A model generated the notes under the pieces. That model made no database searches. It saw nothing but the letters and a program-made list of their open reading frames with translations, and had not been told where the DNA came from. Shown here one piece after another: positions 18,127-26,815 of a DNA stretch of 34,174 nucleotides; the first letter of the stretch is position 1; each line of letters starts with the position of its first letter. The stretch is from contig JASHQD010000575.1 in NCBI GenBank assembly GCA_030037755.1, forward strand, positions 1 to 34,174. The letters run 5' to 3'. Both the position numbers and the translations under genes were made by a program. This DNA comes from Terriglobia bacterium. GTDB lineage: Bacteria > Acidobacteriota > Terriglobia > UBA7540.

Positions 18127-21009
18127 TTATTGAGGCGGTTCCGCCTTCGGGTGTGTCTGTTCCCTCATCTCCCGCCGCATACGATCCGGATTGTCCAAAG
18201 GCTCTGACGGCGGTGTCCCGGCCGCGACCGGTTCCAAACCGCGCTCGACAACTCTGGCGGGATCGAAGACGCGGCGGTCCGGCGGGAGCGCGACGTAAGG
18301 CGTGAAATCCGGCTTGTCGGTGAAGCAGTCGGAGAGGTCGGTCGCAGCCGCGTCGTACTGGTTCAGGTAAGGCATGCCGAGGATCAGATCGAAGGTCTTC
18401 AGGATGCTTGCCATGCTGGTGTGGACGTGCGACACGCCGCGGCGCGAATACGGGCTGATGACCATCAGCACGCTACGATGCGCATCCACGTGATCGGTGC
18501 CGGACTGGGCATCGTCCTCGGTCACGAAAATCGCCGTGTGGTTCCAGAATTTGCTGTGCGAGACCAGTTCTACCAGGCGGCCGAGCGCGAGATCGTTGTC
18601 CGCCACGTAAGAGGCGCGATACGGGTAACCGTCGGCAGGCCGCGGATCCGAGGTGTGGTCGTTCGGCAGCCAGATGAACATGAATTGCGGCAGCGGCTCC
18701 TGTCCGCTGGCGTAGCGCTCATCCCACTCTTTCTTGAACTGCTGCAGCCGGTACTGGTCCGAGATGTTGGTGTTGAACGTCGGGTAGATTCGCGACGTGT
18801 TCTCGAACAGCGGCTCCGGCATCGGCATGTTCACCACTTCGCGCACGCCGGTCGGTTCGAGATCGGCTTCTTCGTCGTCATTCGCGGTCTCCAGACCTTC
18901 GCCGTAGTTGCGAAAGGTGATGTTCTCGCGCGCGAGATTCTCCCACAACGAGCCGGCCTCGAGATACGTCTCGGGCCACGGATGGGTGGAGCCGATCTCG
19001 ATTCTGCCGGGCGCCTCGGCGTCGAACTTGAAATCAAACTGGCCGCCATAGGCCGCGGGCCAGCCCGTCTCCAGCACTTCATTGGGGTAATTATCCACCA
19101 GCCAGTGATGCCCATCGACCGACACGTCGGAATCCACATAGTAGTTGTCGCTGAGACCAAAGCGTCGCGCGAGGGCGTGATGATTGGGCGTGACATTCGC
19201 ATGCTCGATCACCGGCAAATTCGCCGCTTCCCGCGCCGCCTGATCGTTGTCCTTCCCGTCGTTGCCGTGCTCGGGTGACGGCGACGCCGTGGCATCCGTG
19301 CCGTAGACCGCGAGCGACGGTTCGCCATTCACCTTGTCGGAATCCAGCTGCGGTAAATCGCCGAAAACCTGGTCGAAGGTACGATTCTCCTTGACGATGA
19401 AGATCACGTGATGAATCTGCTCGCTCGGTTTCAGCCCGCTTTTGGCCGATTCCGTCCGCTCCGCCGAGGGAATCGGGAACCCGGCGGGCCTTACGGTCAG
19501 CCTCTCCGGAATGAACCCGTTGTTCTCGAGGACCTGGTCCGTTTGGAACGTTAGCGAGTCCTTATCCGGAACGGGCAGAATCTCCACCACGCCGTGCGTA
19601 ATGTCGCCGATGTAAGTGCCTTCCGGACCGGGCTGAAAACTCGGACCGCCGTTCGGCCCGGCGCCGAATCCTTTGGCGTTCGCAACGTAGAGAGTCTTGC
19701 CGTCGGCGCTCACCGCGACACGAGCGGGAAACCACGCCGTGGGAATATAGCCCTTTACCTCCAAGCGGCGCGTGTCGACGACGGCGACGGCGTTGATTCC
19801 TGCGCAGGCCACGTACAAGCGCGACTCGTCCGGGCTCAGCGCCATTCCGAAAGGCAGCACGCCGCGCAGATGCCGCACGGAATCCGCGGGCTCGAGTTCC
19901 AGCCGGTGCTTCACGCGCAGCGTGTGCGCGTCAATCTTGACAACGCTGTCCTGCGAAGCGTTGGAGACAAATATCCACTCGCGTCCGGCGATCACAGCGC
20001 CCGGACTCGAGCCGCCGATCGACTTGTCGCCGACCGGGATGCCGGTATGAGTCCTGGCCAGCAACACGGGCCTGCCTGGATTGCTGACGTTCAAAGTCCA
20101 AAGCGAGTTCGACCCGGGAGAATTGGGATCGCCAAGACCCGGAATCTCGCGGCCGTCCACCATTGCGCCCTGCTCCGCCGGCTTCGAGGGATAGCCGAAG
20201 GGCGGGAAATCGAGCCCGGTATCTTTCTGGTCCTTGGGATCGAGACCCGGAACCAAGGAATAGCGGAACGTGCCGACGTTGGAAACATAGACGCGCTCGC
20301 CGTCCGGAGAAAGCTCGATACCGAAGGGCATCAGGCCCACCGGAATCGTTGACTCGATCTTGCGCGACGCCGTGTCGAACACGACCATGCGGAAGTGGCC
20401 GAGATCGAGAACGAATAAGTGGCGGCCGTCGCGCGAGAGCTTCATGTCGCCGGTCAGGCTGTCGCGCGTGGCGACGCCAGGTTCGCTTGGCGATGGATCA
20501 TCGAGCGACATGGCGCCGAGCCGCTGATGGGTGACGAGATCGAAGATGCCCACGTGTCCATCATTACCCTCGGAAACGTAGGCGGTGCGATTGTCGGGCG
20601 CGATGGCGATGCCGAGAAAGACGCTCTTCGGGTCCGCGTCGGAGGATTTGCCGTCCGGCGGAATCTGCGCCACGGTTGGATTGTCACCGTCGAGATGAGT
20701 GATGATCGAGAGGGAGAACGGAGAAGTCCCGCTGTTGACCGTCACCAGCGTGGACCCGTCCGGAGAAAGAACCATGCCGTACGGGTGCGGCGCGACACGA
20801 ACGTGCACGCCGCGCGGCGTGATCCGGCGTCCGTTGGGAAGGATGGTGGCGCCGTCGGGGACGATGCTCGCCGGGAGCATGCCAGCGGGGGCGCCCAGCT
20901 CGAAAGTCTCGTACTCCACAACGTCGTTGCGCTGGGTCTGCGCCGGCGTGGCGTCATGCATGACGAAGCAGGCGATCAGCATGACAGCAAAGCGAGGTGA
21001 AAGGCGCAC
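18127..21009 (-). CDS. Bifunctional YncE-type beta-propeller / phosphoesterase (alkaline phosphatase superfamily-like) secreted protein
   Basis: Signal peptide; repeated ..LSPDGxxLYVxN.. blades; then HHVIFIVKENRTFDQVFGDLPQLDSD...VTPNHHALARRFGLSDNYYVDSDVSVDGHHWLV... and ..TAIFVTEDDAQSGTDHVDAHR... Confidence 0.9.
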   Translation of the reverse strand: MRLSPRFAVMLIACFVMHDATPAQTQRNDVVEYETFELGAPAGMLPASIVPDGATILPNGRRITPRGVHVRVAPHPYGMVLSPDGSTLVTVNSGTSPFSLSIITHLDGDNPTVAQIPPDGKSSDADPKSVFLGIAIAPDNRTAYVSEGNDGHVGIFDLVTHQRLGAMSLDDPSPSEPGVATRDSLTGDMKLSRDGRHLFVLDLGHFRMVVFDTASRKIESTIPVGLMPFGIELSPDGERVYVSNVGTFRYSLVPGLDPKDQKDTGLDFPPFGYPSKPAEQGAMVDGREIPGLGDPNSPGSNSLWTLNVSNPGRPVLLARTHTGIPVGDKSIGGSSPGAVIAGREWIFVSNASQDSVVKIDAHTLRVKHRLELEPADSVRHLRGVLPFGMALSPDESRLYVACAGINAVAVVDTRRLEVKGYIPTAWFPARVAVSADGKTLYVANAKGFGAGPNGGPSFQPGPEGTYIGDITHGVVEILPVPDKDSLTFQTDQVLENNGFIPERLTVRPAGFPIPSAERTESAKSGLKPSEQIHHVIFIVKENRTFDQVFGDLPQLDSDKVNGEPSLAVYGTDATASPSPEHGNDGKDNDQAAREAANLPVIEHANVTPNHHALARRFGLSDNYYVDSDVSVDGHHWLVDNYPNEVLETGWPAAYGGQFDFKFDAEAPGRIEIGSTHPWPETYLEAGSLWENLARENITFRNYGEGLETANDDEEADLEPTGVREVVNMPMPEPLFENTSRIYPTFNTNISDQYRLQQFKKEWDERYASGQEPLPQFMFIWLPNDHTSDPRPADGYPYRASYVADNDLALGRLVELVSHSKFWNHTAIFVTEDDAQSGTDHVDAHRSVLMVISPYSRRGVSHVHTSMASILKTFDLILGMPYLNQYDAAATDLSDCFTDKPDFTPYVALPPDRRVFDPARVVERGLEPVAAGTPPSEPLDNPDRMRREMREQTHPKAEPPQ

Positions 21010-21037
21010 TCGTCAATTCCCCGTTCTGGCAAGTTCA

Positions 21038-21057
21038 ACATCGTAGCACAACGATGT
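21038..21057. promoter_or_regulatory. Inverted repeat in the divergent promoter region (operator-like)
   Basis: ACATCGT agcaca ACGATGT: 7-bp perfect arms within the 97-bp gap between divergent genes. Confidence 0.45.
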
Positions 21058-21106
21058 AAACTGTCGGTCCGCAGAAGAGCAGGCAGCTTGCGGCATGGAG
21101 GATTTG

Positions 21107-24100
21107 ATGTCATGGCCTCGCCGGGTCGGGATTGCATGGGTCGCGAGCGTGGTGCTCCTTGGGCCCATTCTGATGACGGGCCCGGCAAGCAGCGCTCAGG
21201 CTCCGCAGCCTTCACTTGCCGAGCGCATCCGGCAGGTCACGGGCCGACCCGAGTTCAAGCACGCGACATTCGGCATCGAGTTCTATTCGCTCGATCGGCA
21301 GAAGGCGGTCTATTCGCTGAATCCCGAAGAGCTCTTCACGCCCGCTTCCACCACCAAGCTGCTGACGGAAGGTACGGCGCTGGCGCTGCTCGGAGCCGAT
21401 TTTCGCTTTCACACGCGCGTCTACCGCGTGGGCGAAGTTGACTCAGATGGCGTGCTGCATGGGGATATCGTGCTCGTGGCGGGCGGCGATCCGAATCTTT
21501 CCGGCCGCATTCAGCCCGACGGCACTCTGGCGTTCGAGAACGAGGATCATTGCTACGGCGGCAGTACGGACACGCGCGCTGTGCCGGGCGATCCGCTGGC
21601 GGTTTTGCGCGAGCTCGCGCGCCAGGTGGCCGCGCATGGGGTGAAGCGTGTCGACGGACGCGTGCTCGTGGACGCGACGCTGTTTCCCGAGGGCGAAGCC
21701 GAACTCGGCTCGGGCGCCATCATCTCGCCGATCGTGGTCAATGACAATATTATTGACGTGACCGCGAGCCCTGGCGCATCGGTGGGGCAGCCGGTGAGGC
21801 TCCAGATCTCGCCCGCCACGGCCTACGCGCAGTTCACCAATCAGGCGACGACCGGCGCACCCGATTCCGAGCCCAGCGTCAAGTTCTCCAACGATTCCGC
21901 AGGTCCGGACGGCCGCCGCGCGATCACCGTGACCGGCACGATGCCTCTCGGCAAACCCTCGATCCTCTTCAACTACGACGTACCTCAACCCACCATTTTT
22001 GCTGAGACCGCTTTTGCGCAGGTATTGACCGCGGAGCACATCCCGGTGAATGCCTTTACAAATGCTTCGGCGCCGGATTTCAAGAAGCTGGCTGCATTGT
22101 ACACTCCGCAGAACATGGTCGCGGAGCACCTCTCGCCTCCGTTGTCGGAAGAGATCAAGGTCACGCTGAAAGTCAGCCAGAACCTGCACGCCAGCCTGAT
22201 GCCGTACCTGCTCGGGGCATTGCTGGCGAAAGGCTCTCCCGATCTCTCCGCGGCCGGATTCGATCGCGAGCGGCAGTGGTTGCAGCAGGCAGGCCTCGAC
22301 CTGAGCCAGGCGTCGCAAGGCGACGGCGCGGGCGGTTCCGAAGCCGCATTCTATACGCCGGATTTCATGGTCCACTACCTGGCCTACATGGCTCGGCGGC
22401 CCGATTACCAGGTCTTCTTTCGCGCGCTGCCGATTCTCGGGCGCGACGGTACGCTGTGGAACATCCAGACGACGTCGCCCGCGGCCGGGAAGATTCATGC
22501 CAAGACCGGCACCTACACCGCTTACGATCCGCTCAATCGCAACGTAATGGTGACAGGCAAGGGTCTCGCGGGATACTTCACGACTCCGGCGGGCGAGCAC
22601 ATGGCCTTTGCGGTTTACGCAAATCGCGTGGCGGTTCCGGAGCAGGGCGATTCCGTCACGAACATTGTCGGTCAGGCTGTCGGCGAAATCGCCGCCGACG
22701 GGTACCTGGCTGGCGCTGCGCCGGAGTCCGCCTACGACGTCATCCTCAAAGGCGGGCGCGTGATCGACGGCACCGGGAACGGGTGGTTTTCGGCGGACGT
22801 CGCGATTCGAGGCGACCGGATCGCGGCGATCGGAATGCTGGATGGATCGCAGGCGAAACGCGTGATCGACGCCAGCGGACTGGTGGTCGCGCCGGGTTTC
22901 ATCGACATGCTCGGGCAGTCCGAAAGCTCGCTGCTGATCGACAACCGATCGCTCGCCAAGCTTTCGCAGGGAATCACCAGCGAGATCACCGGCGAAGGCC
23001 AATCCATCGCGCCGCAAGACGAGCAGACCTTGCTGCCGCTTCAGCCTTTTCTCGATCATTACCACCTGAAGATCGACTGGACGGATCTCGACGGTTACTT
23101 CCGCAGGCTCGAGCACGATGGGACGCCGATTAATCTTGGAACCTACGTGGGCGCGGCGCAGGTCCGTGAAGCGGTATTGGGCGACGTCGATCGGGCGCCT
23201 TCGCAAGCCGAGCTGGAGCGCATGGAGAGTCTGGTCGAGCAGGCGATGCAGCAGGGCGCGCTCGGACTCTCAACCGCACTGATCTATCCGCCGGGCCAGT
23301 ATGCCAGGACCGATGAGCTCGTCGCGCTGGCTAAAGTGGCGGCGCGCTACGGCGGAATCTACGCGACGCACATGCGAAGCGAAGGACAGGGAGAGATGGC
23401 GGCGCTCGATGAAGCTTTCCGCATCGGCCGCGAGGGCGGGCTGCCCGTCGAAATCTTCCACCTGAAGGTCACCGGCAAATCGCGCTGGGGTTCGATGCCG
23501 AAAATTGTCGAGCGCATCAATGCGCAGCGCGCGGCCGGGCTGAATGTTGCAGCCGATATGTACCCTTACCTGGCCGGAGCGACCGCCCTCGCATCGTGCC
23601 TGCCGCCTTGGGTCGCGGACGGTGGACCGGACAAGCTTCTCGACCGCCTGCGCGATCCCGCAACACGCAGGCGCATCAAGGCCGAAATGGCATCGGATCA
23701 TCCGGATTGGGAAAATCTTTATTACGACAGCGGCGGCGCGACGGGCGTCCGGGTCTCGGGCGTCTTCAACAAGGATCTTCAGCAGTACGACGGCGAAACG
23801 GTGGCCGAGATCGCACGCCAGCAGCGCAAGGAGCCGCTCGACGCCCTGTTCGATTTCGTCCTCGCAGACCACGCGCAGACCGGCGCCCTATACTTCATCG
23901 CCGGCGAGCAGGACCTTGAATACGGACTGCGCCAGCCGTGGACTAGCATCGGGCTCGACGCCAATGAAATGTCGCTCGATGGGCCGTTATTCGAGGCGCA
24001 CACGCATCCGCGGGCCTTCGGATCCATGCCGCGCTTCCTCGGCTACTATGTCCGTGACCATCACCTGCTGGACATGGACCAGGCGATTCGCAAGATCACC

Positions 24101-24349
24101 TCTCTGCCCGCAGACCGCGAGCGCTTGTACGAGCGCGGCCTGTTGCGTCCCGGATTCTATGCGGACGTGACGGTGTTTAATCCGGACACTATTGAGGACA
24201 CCGCGACTTACCAGCATCCGGCATCCGTCTCGCGAGGCGTCGAGTACGTGTTTGTGAATGGCCAGCTTGAGTTTGAGCAGGGGCATCTGACGGGCCTGAC
24301 AGCGGGACGCGTGCTGCGCGGTCCGGGCTGGATTGGACGAATCCAGTAG
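21107..24349 (+). CDS. Fusion: D-alanyl-D-alanine carboxypeptidase (peptidase S13/PBP4-like) + N-acyl-D-amino-acid deacylase-like amidohydrolase
   Basis: N-terminal half: STTK (21347), SQN (22175), KTGT (22502) motifs; C-terminal half from about 22727: YDVILKGGRVIDGTGNGWFSADVAIRGDRIAAIG...YATHMRSEG...HPRAFGSMPRFLGYYVRD. GGAGG RBS before ATG at 21107. Confidence 0.9.
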   Translation: MSWPRRVGIAWVASVVLLGPILMTGPASSAQAPQPSLAERIRQVTGRPEFKHATFGIEFYSLDRQKAVYSLNPEELFTPASTTKLLTEGTALALLGADFRFHTRVYRVGEVDSDGVLHGDIVLVAGGDPNLSGRIQPDGTLAFENEDHCYGGSTDTRAVPGDPLAVLRELARQVAAHGVKRVDGRVLVDATLFPEGEAELGSGAIISPIVVNDNIIDVTASPGASVGQPVRLQISPATAYAQFTNQATTGAPDSEPSVKFSNDSAGPDGRRAITVTGTMPLGKPSILFNYDVPQPTIFAETAFAQVLTAEHIPVNAFTNASAPDFKKLAALYTPQNMVAEHLSPPLSEEIKVTLKVSQNLHASLMPYLLGALLAKGSPDLSAAGFDRERQWLQQAGLDLSQASQGDGAGGSEAAFYTPDFMVHYLAYMARRPDYQVFFRALPILGRDGTLWNIQTTSPAAGKIHAKTGTYTAYDPLNRNVMVTGKGLAGYFTTPAGEHMAFAVYANRVAVPEQGDSVTNIVGQAVGEIAADGYLAGAAPESAYDVILKGGRVIDGTGNGWFSADVAIRGDRIAAIGMLDGSQAKRVIDASGLVVAPGFIDMLGQSESSLLIDNRSLAKLSQGITSEITGEGQSIAPQDEQTLLPLQPFLDHYHLKIDWTDLDGYFRRLEHDGTPINLGTYVGAAQVREAVLGDVDRAPSQAELERMESLVEQAMQQGALGLSTALIYPPGQYARTDELVALAKVAARYGGIYATHMRSEGQGEMAALDEAFRIGREGGLPVEIFHLKVTGKSRWGSMPKIVERINAQRAAGLNVAADMYPYLAGATALASCLPPWVADGGPDKLLDRLRDPATRRRIKAEMASDHPDWENLYYDSGGATGVRVSGVFNKDLQQYDGETVAEIARQQRKEPLDALFDFVLADHAQTGALYFIAGEQDLEYGLRQPWTSIGLDANEMSLDGPLFEAHTHPRAFGSMPRFLGYYVRDHHLLDMDQAIRKITSLPADRERLYERGLLRPGFYADVTVFNPDTIEDTATYQHPASVSRGVEYVFVNGQLEFEQGHLTGLTAGRVLRGPGWIGRIQ

Positions 24350-24368
24350 CGACGTCCGGTTGGGAGAA

Positions 24369-24525
24369 AGTGGCTAGTAGTTGGCGGCTAGTGGACTAGC
24401 GGCATGTTTTGGCGCGCGTGTGGCAGACGCGGCAAATCGCGGGCGGGACGGCCACGCTACACCGCCAAAATCGACCGTCGCGCCTCGGAAAATGTTCTAA
24501 CCGCTAACCACCAGCCACTCCGCCC
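24369..24525. repeat. Heptad repeat pair flanking a GC-rich palindromic segment
   Basis: Left AGTGGCT AGTAGTT GGCGGCT AGTGGAC TAGCGGC (24369-24403); right TTCTAAC CGCTAAC CACCAGC CACTCCG (24495-24522); TTTTGGCG/CGCCAAAA inverted repeat between. Confidence 0.7.
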
Positions 24526-24598
24526 GGTTCCTACACCAGAGCTCAGGCCGCAATAATCTGCGCTCGAAATGCCTGCTGAGTGGTAGATTCTCCATAGG

Positions 24599-25459
24599 AT
24601 GAACATCAATCGGGTCGGGATCACCTCCAAGCCGAACAAAGCCGAAGTCAGCGAGATCGCGCCGCCGCTGATGGGCTGGTTGCGCGAGCGGGGTATCGAG
24701 GTGCTCATCGATCAGGAGACGGCGCTCACCCTCGGCAGCCCGGAAGCGGGGAAGACGCGAACGCAGATCTGCGCCGCCGTCGATCTCGTAATCGTCCTGG
24801 GCGGCGACGGCACTTTTCTGGCGACCGCACGCGCCCTCGAAGGCCGGCCGGTGCCGATCCTCGCCGTCAATCTCGGCGGGCTCGGATTTCTTACCGTGGT
24901 AACCCGCGAGGAAATCTACGACGCTCTCGAGGCGATGCTCGCAGGACGATTCCGCCTCGAGTCGCGCGTGCAGATCGAGGCTTCGGTGATCCGCGACGGG
25001 CTGCAACTCGGTCCTTACGTCGCTTTGAACGACGTCGTGCTCAACAAGGGCGCGATCGCGCGCGTCCTCGATTTCGATGTCCGCGCCGACGAGCAGTTCA
25101 TCTCGACCTACAAAGCCGACGGCCTGATTGTCTCCACACCCACAGGCTCGACCGCGTACTCGCTCGCGGCCGGAGGACCCGTGGTCGCGCCGAACGTCCG
25201 CGCCTTCATCATTACGCCGATCTGCGCGCACACGCTCACGAATCGTCCGATCGTGCTGCGGGACAACGCCACGGTCGAGATTACGGTCAAGACCGACGAA
25301 TCGGTATATGTGACCGTGGACGGGCAAGTTGCAATCGAGGTTTATGCAGGAGACGGTGTGAGGATTCGGAAAGCGGCATCAACCGTTGAGATGATCCATG
25401 CCGTTGACAAGAGCTATTACGACATTCTGCGTCAGAAGCTGAAGTGGGGACAGCGTTAG
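24599..25459 (+). CDS. nadK: NAD kinase
   Basis: VIVLGGDGTFLATARAL; PVPILAVNLGGLGFLT; KADGLIVSTPTGSTAYSLAAGGPVV. Confidence 0.97.
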   Translation: MNINRVGITSKPNKAEVSEIAPPLMGWLRERGIEVLIDQETALTLGSPEAGKTRTQICAAVDLVIVLGGDGTFLATARALEGRPVPILAVNLGGLGFLTVVTREEIYDALEAMLAGRFRLESRVQIEASVIRDGLQLGPYVALNDVVLNKGAIARVLDFDVRADEQFISTYKADGLIVSTPTGSTAYSLAAGGPVVAPNVRAFIITPICAHTLTNRPIVLRDNATVEITVKTDESVYVTVDGQVAIEVYAGDGVRIRKAASTVEMIHAVDKSYYDILRQKLKWGQR

Positions 25460-25531
25460 TTCGTTCAGCAGGTTCCTGCAAAACGCAATTCATGTCATGG
25501 TCCGAAGGCGGTTTTTCAACAAACTATCGGT

Positions 25532-26779
25532 TTAGAGCTCCGCGGCAATCATCTCGTCAACCGTTTCCCGAGGCCTGATCAGGCGCATCTTCTCAGATTC
25601 AATCAAGACCTCCGCGGGCCGTGGACGGCTGTTGTAGTTGGACGCCAGCACGAAGCCGTAAGCGCCTGAGCCGAGCACCGCCAGCAAGTCTCCCGGCTTG
25701 AACTCGGGGAGCGATCTGTCACGAGCCAAAAAGTCGCCCGTCTCGCACAACGGGCCGACGACGTCTGCCGGGCTGTGCGTCCTGTCGCGCTGTTCCAGCG
25801 GAAGAATCTCGTGATAGGAGCCATAGAGCGCCGGCCGCAGAAGGTCATTCATGCCGCCGTCCACCACGATGAATCGCTTTGACTGCGTCTCCTTCACGTA
25901 GAGCACGCGCACCAGCAGAACTCCCGCATCGCCAATGACGGAGCGGCCCGGTTCGAGAAGGGGCCGGAGTTCCTGGCCGCGAAATCTGCATTCCAGCGCT
26001 GAAAAGAAGCGGTCAAACTCGAACGGATTCTCGTCGCGATAGGTGATTCCGAAGCCGCCGCCAATGTCCAGTAACTGGAGCGGAATATGGTGGGATCGCA
26101 GATCGCGTGCGAGCGCCAGCACCTCATCCACAGCGCGCAGAAACGGGTCTACATCGAGGATTTGCGATCCGATGTGACAGGCCACACCGCGCACTTCGAG
26201 GTGCGGGGAGCGCGCGGCGCGGCGATACAGTTCCAATGCATCAGCCTTGGGCACCCCGAACTTGTGAATCGTCTGCCCGGTGGAGATGTAGGGATGTGTG
26301 TCCGCTTCGACGTCGGGATTGATCCGGATCGAGACGGGTGCGGCTCCGGAGCCACGATGGCGAGAGCGGCTCTCGACCACCTCCAGTTCACCGGCCGATT
26401 CGACGTTGAGCATCAGGACGCCCGCCGCCAGCGCGGCATCGATCTCGTCGCTGGTCTTGCCGACGCCTGAAAAGACGACGCGCCCGGGGTCGGCTGCCAC
26501 CTGGAGCACTCGCCGGAGCTCGCCGCCCGAAACGATGTCGAATCCCGAACCCGCCTCCGCCAGCAGCTTCAAGATGGCGAGATTCGAGTTGGCCTTCACC
26601 GAATAACACGCGAGTCCGTTCAGCCTGCGCAGGGGCTCTGCGATTCGCCTGAAGTTCGCCAGAATGCGATCGCGGCTGTAGATGTACGCGGGCGTGCCGA
26701 ATCGCCCGGCAACTTGCGCCAGCTCCACGTCGTCGCAGCGAAGAGTGCCCGAACGATAATGAAAGGCTCCCGTTTCCAT
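25532..26779 (-). CDS. lysA: Diaminopimelate decarboxylase
   Basis: YSVKANSNLAILKLLAEAGSGFDIVSGGEL; GVACHIGSQILD; LDIGGGFGITY; CETGDFLARDR; GAYGFVLASNYNSRPRPAEVLI. Confidence 0.97.
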   Translation of the reverse strand: METGAFHYRSGTLRCDDVELAQVAGRFGTPAYIYSRDRILANFRRIAEPLRRLNGLACYSVKANSNLAILKLLAEAGSGFDIVSGGELRRVLQVAADPGRVVFSGVGKTSDEIDAALAAGVLMLNVESAGELEVVESRSRHRGSGAAPVSIRINPDVEADTHPYISTGQTIHKFGVPKADALELYRRAARSPHLEVRGVACHIGSQILDVDPFLRAVDEVLALARDLRSHHIPLQLLDIGGGFGITYRDENPFEFDRFFSALECRFRGQELRPLLEPGRSVIGDAGVLLVRVLYVKETQSKRFIVVDGGMNDLLRPALYGSYHEILPLEQRDRTHSPADVVGPLCETGDFLARDRSLPEFKPGDLLAVLGSGAYGFVLASNYNSRPRPAEVLIESEKMRLIRPRETVDEMIAAEL

Positions 26780-26815
26780 CAGTGAAGAATAGAATCCCTC
26801 ATGCTGCGGCGAGCG

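Noticed and set aside
21443-23206. 587-aa minus-strand ORF opposite the fusion gene
   Set aside because: Antisense shadow; the plus strand has all PBP motifs and the deacylase domain.
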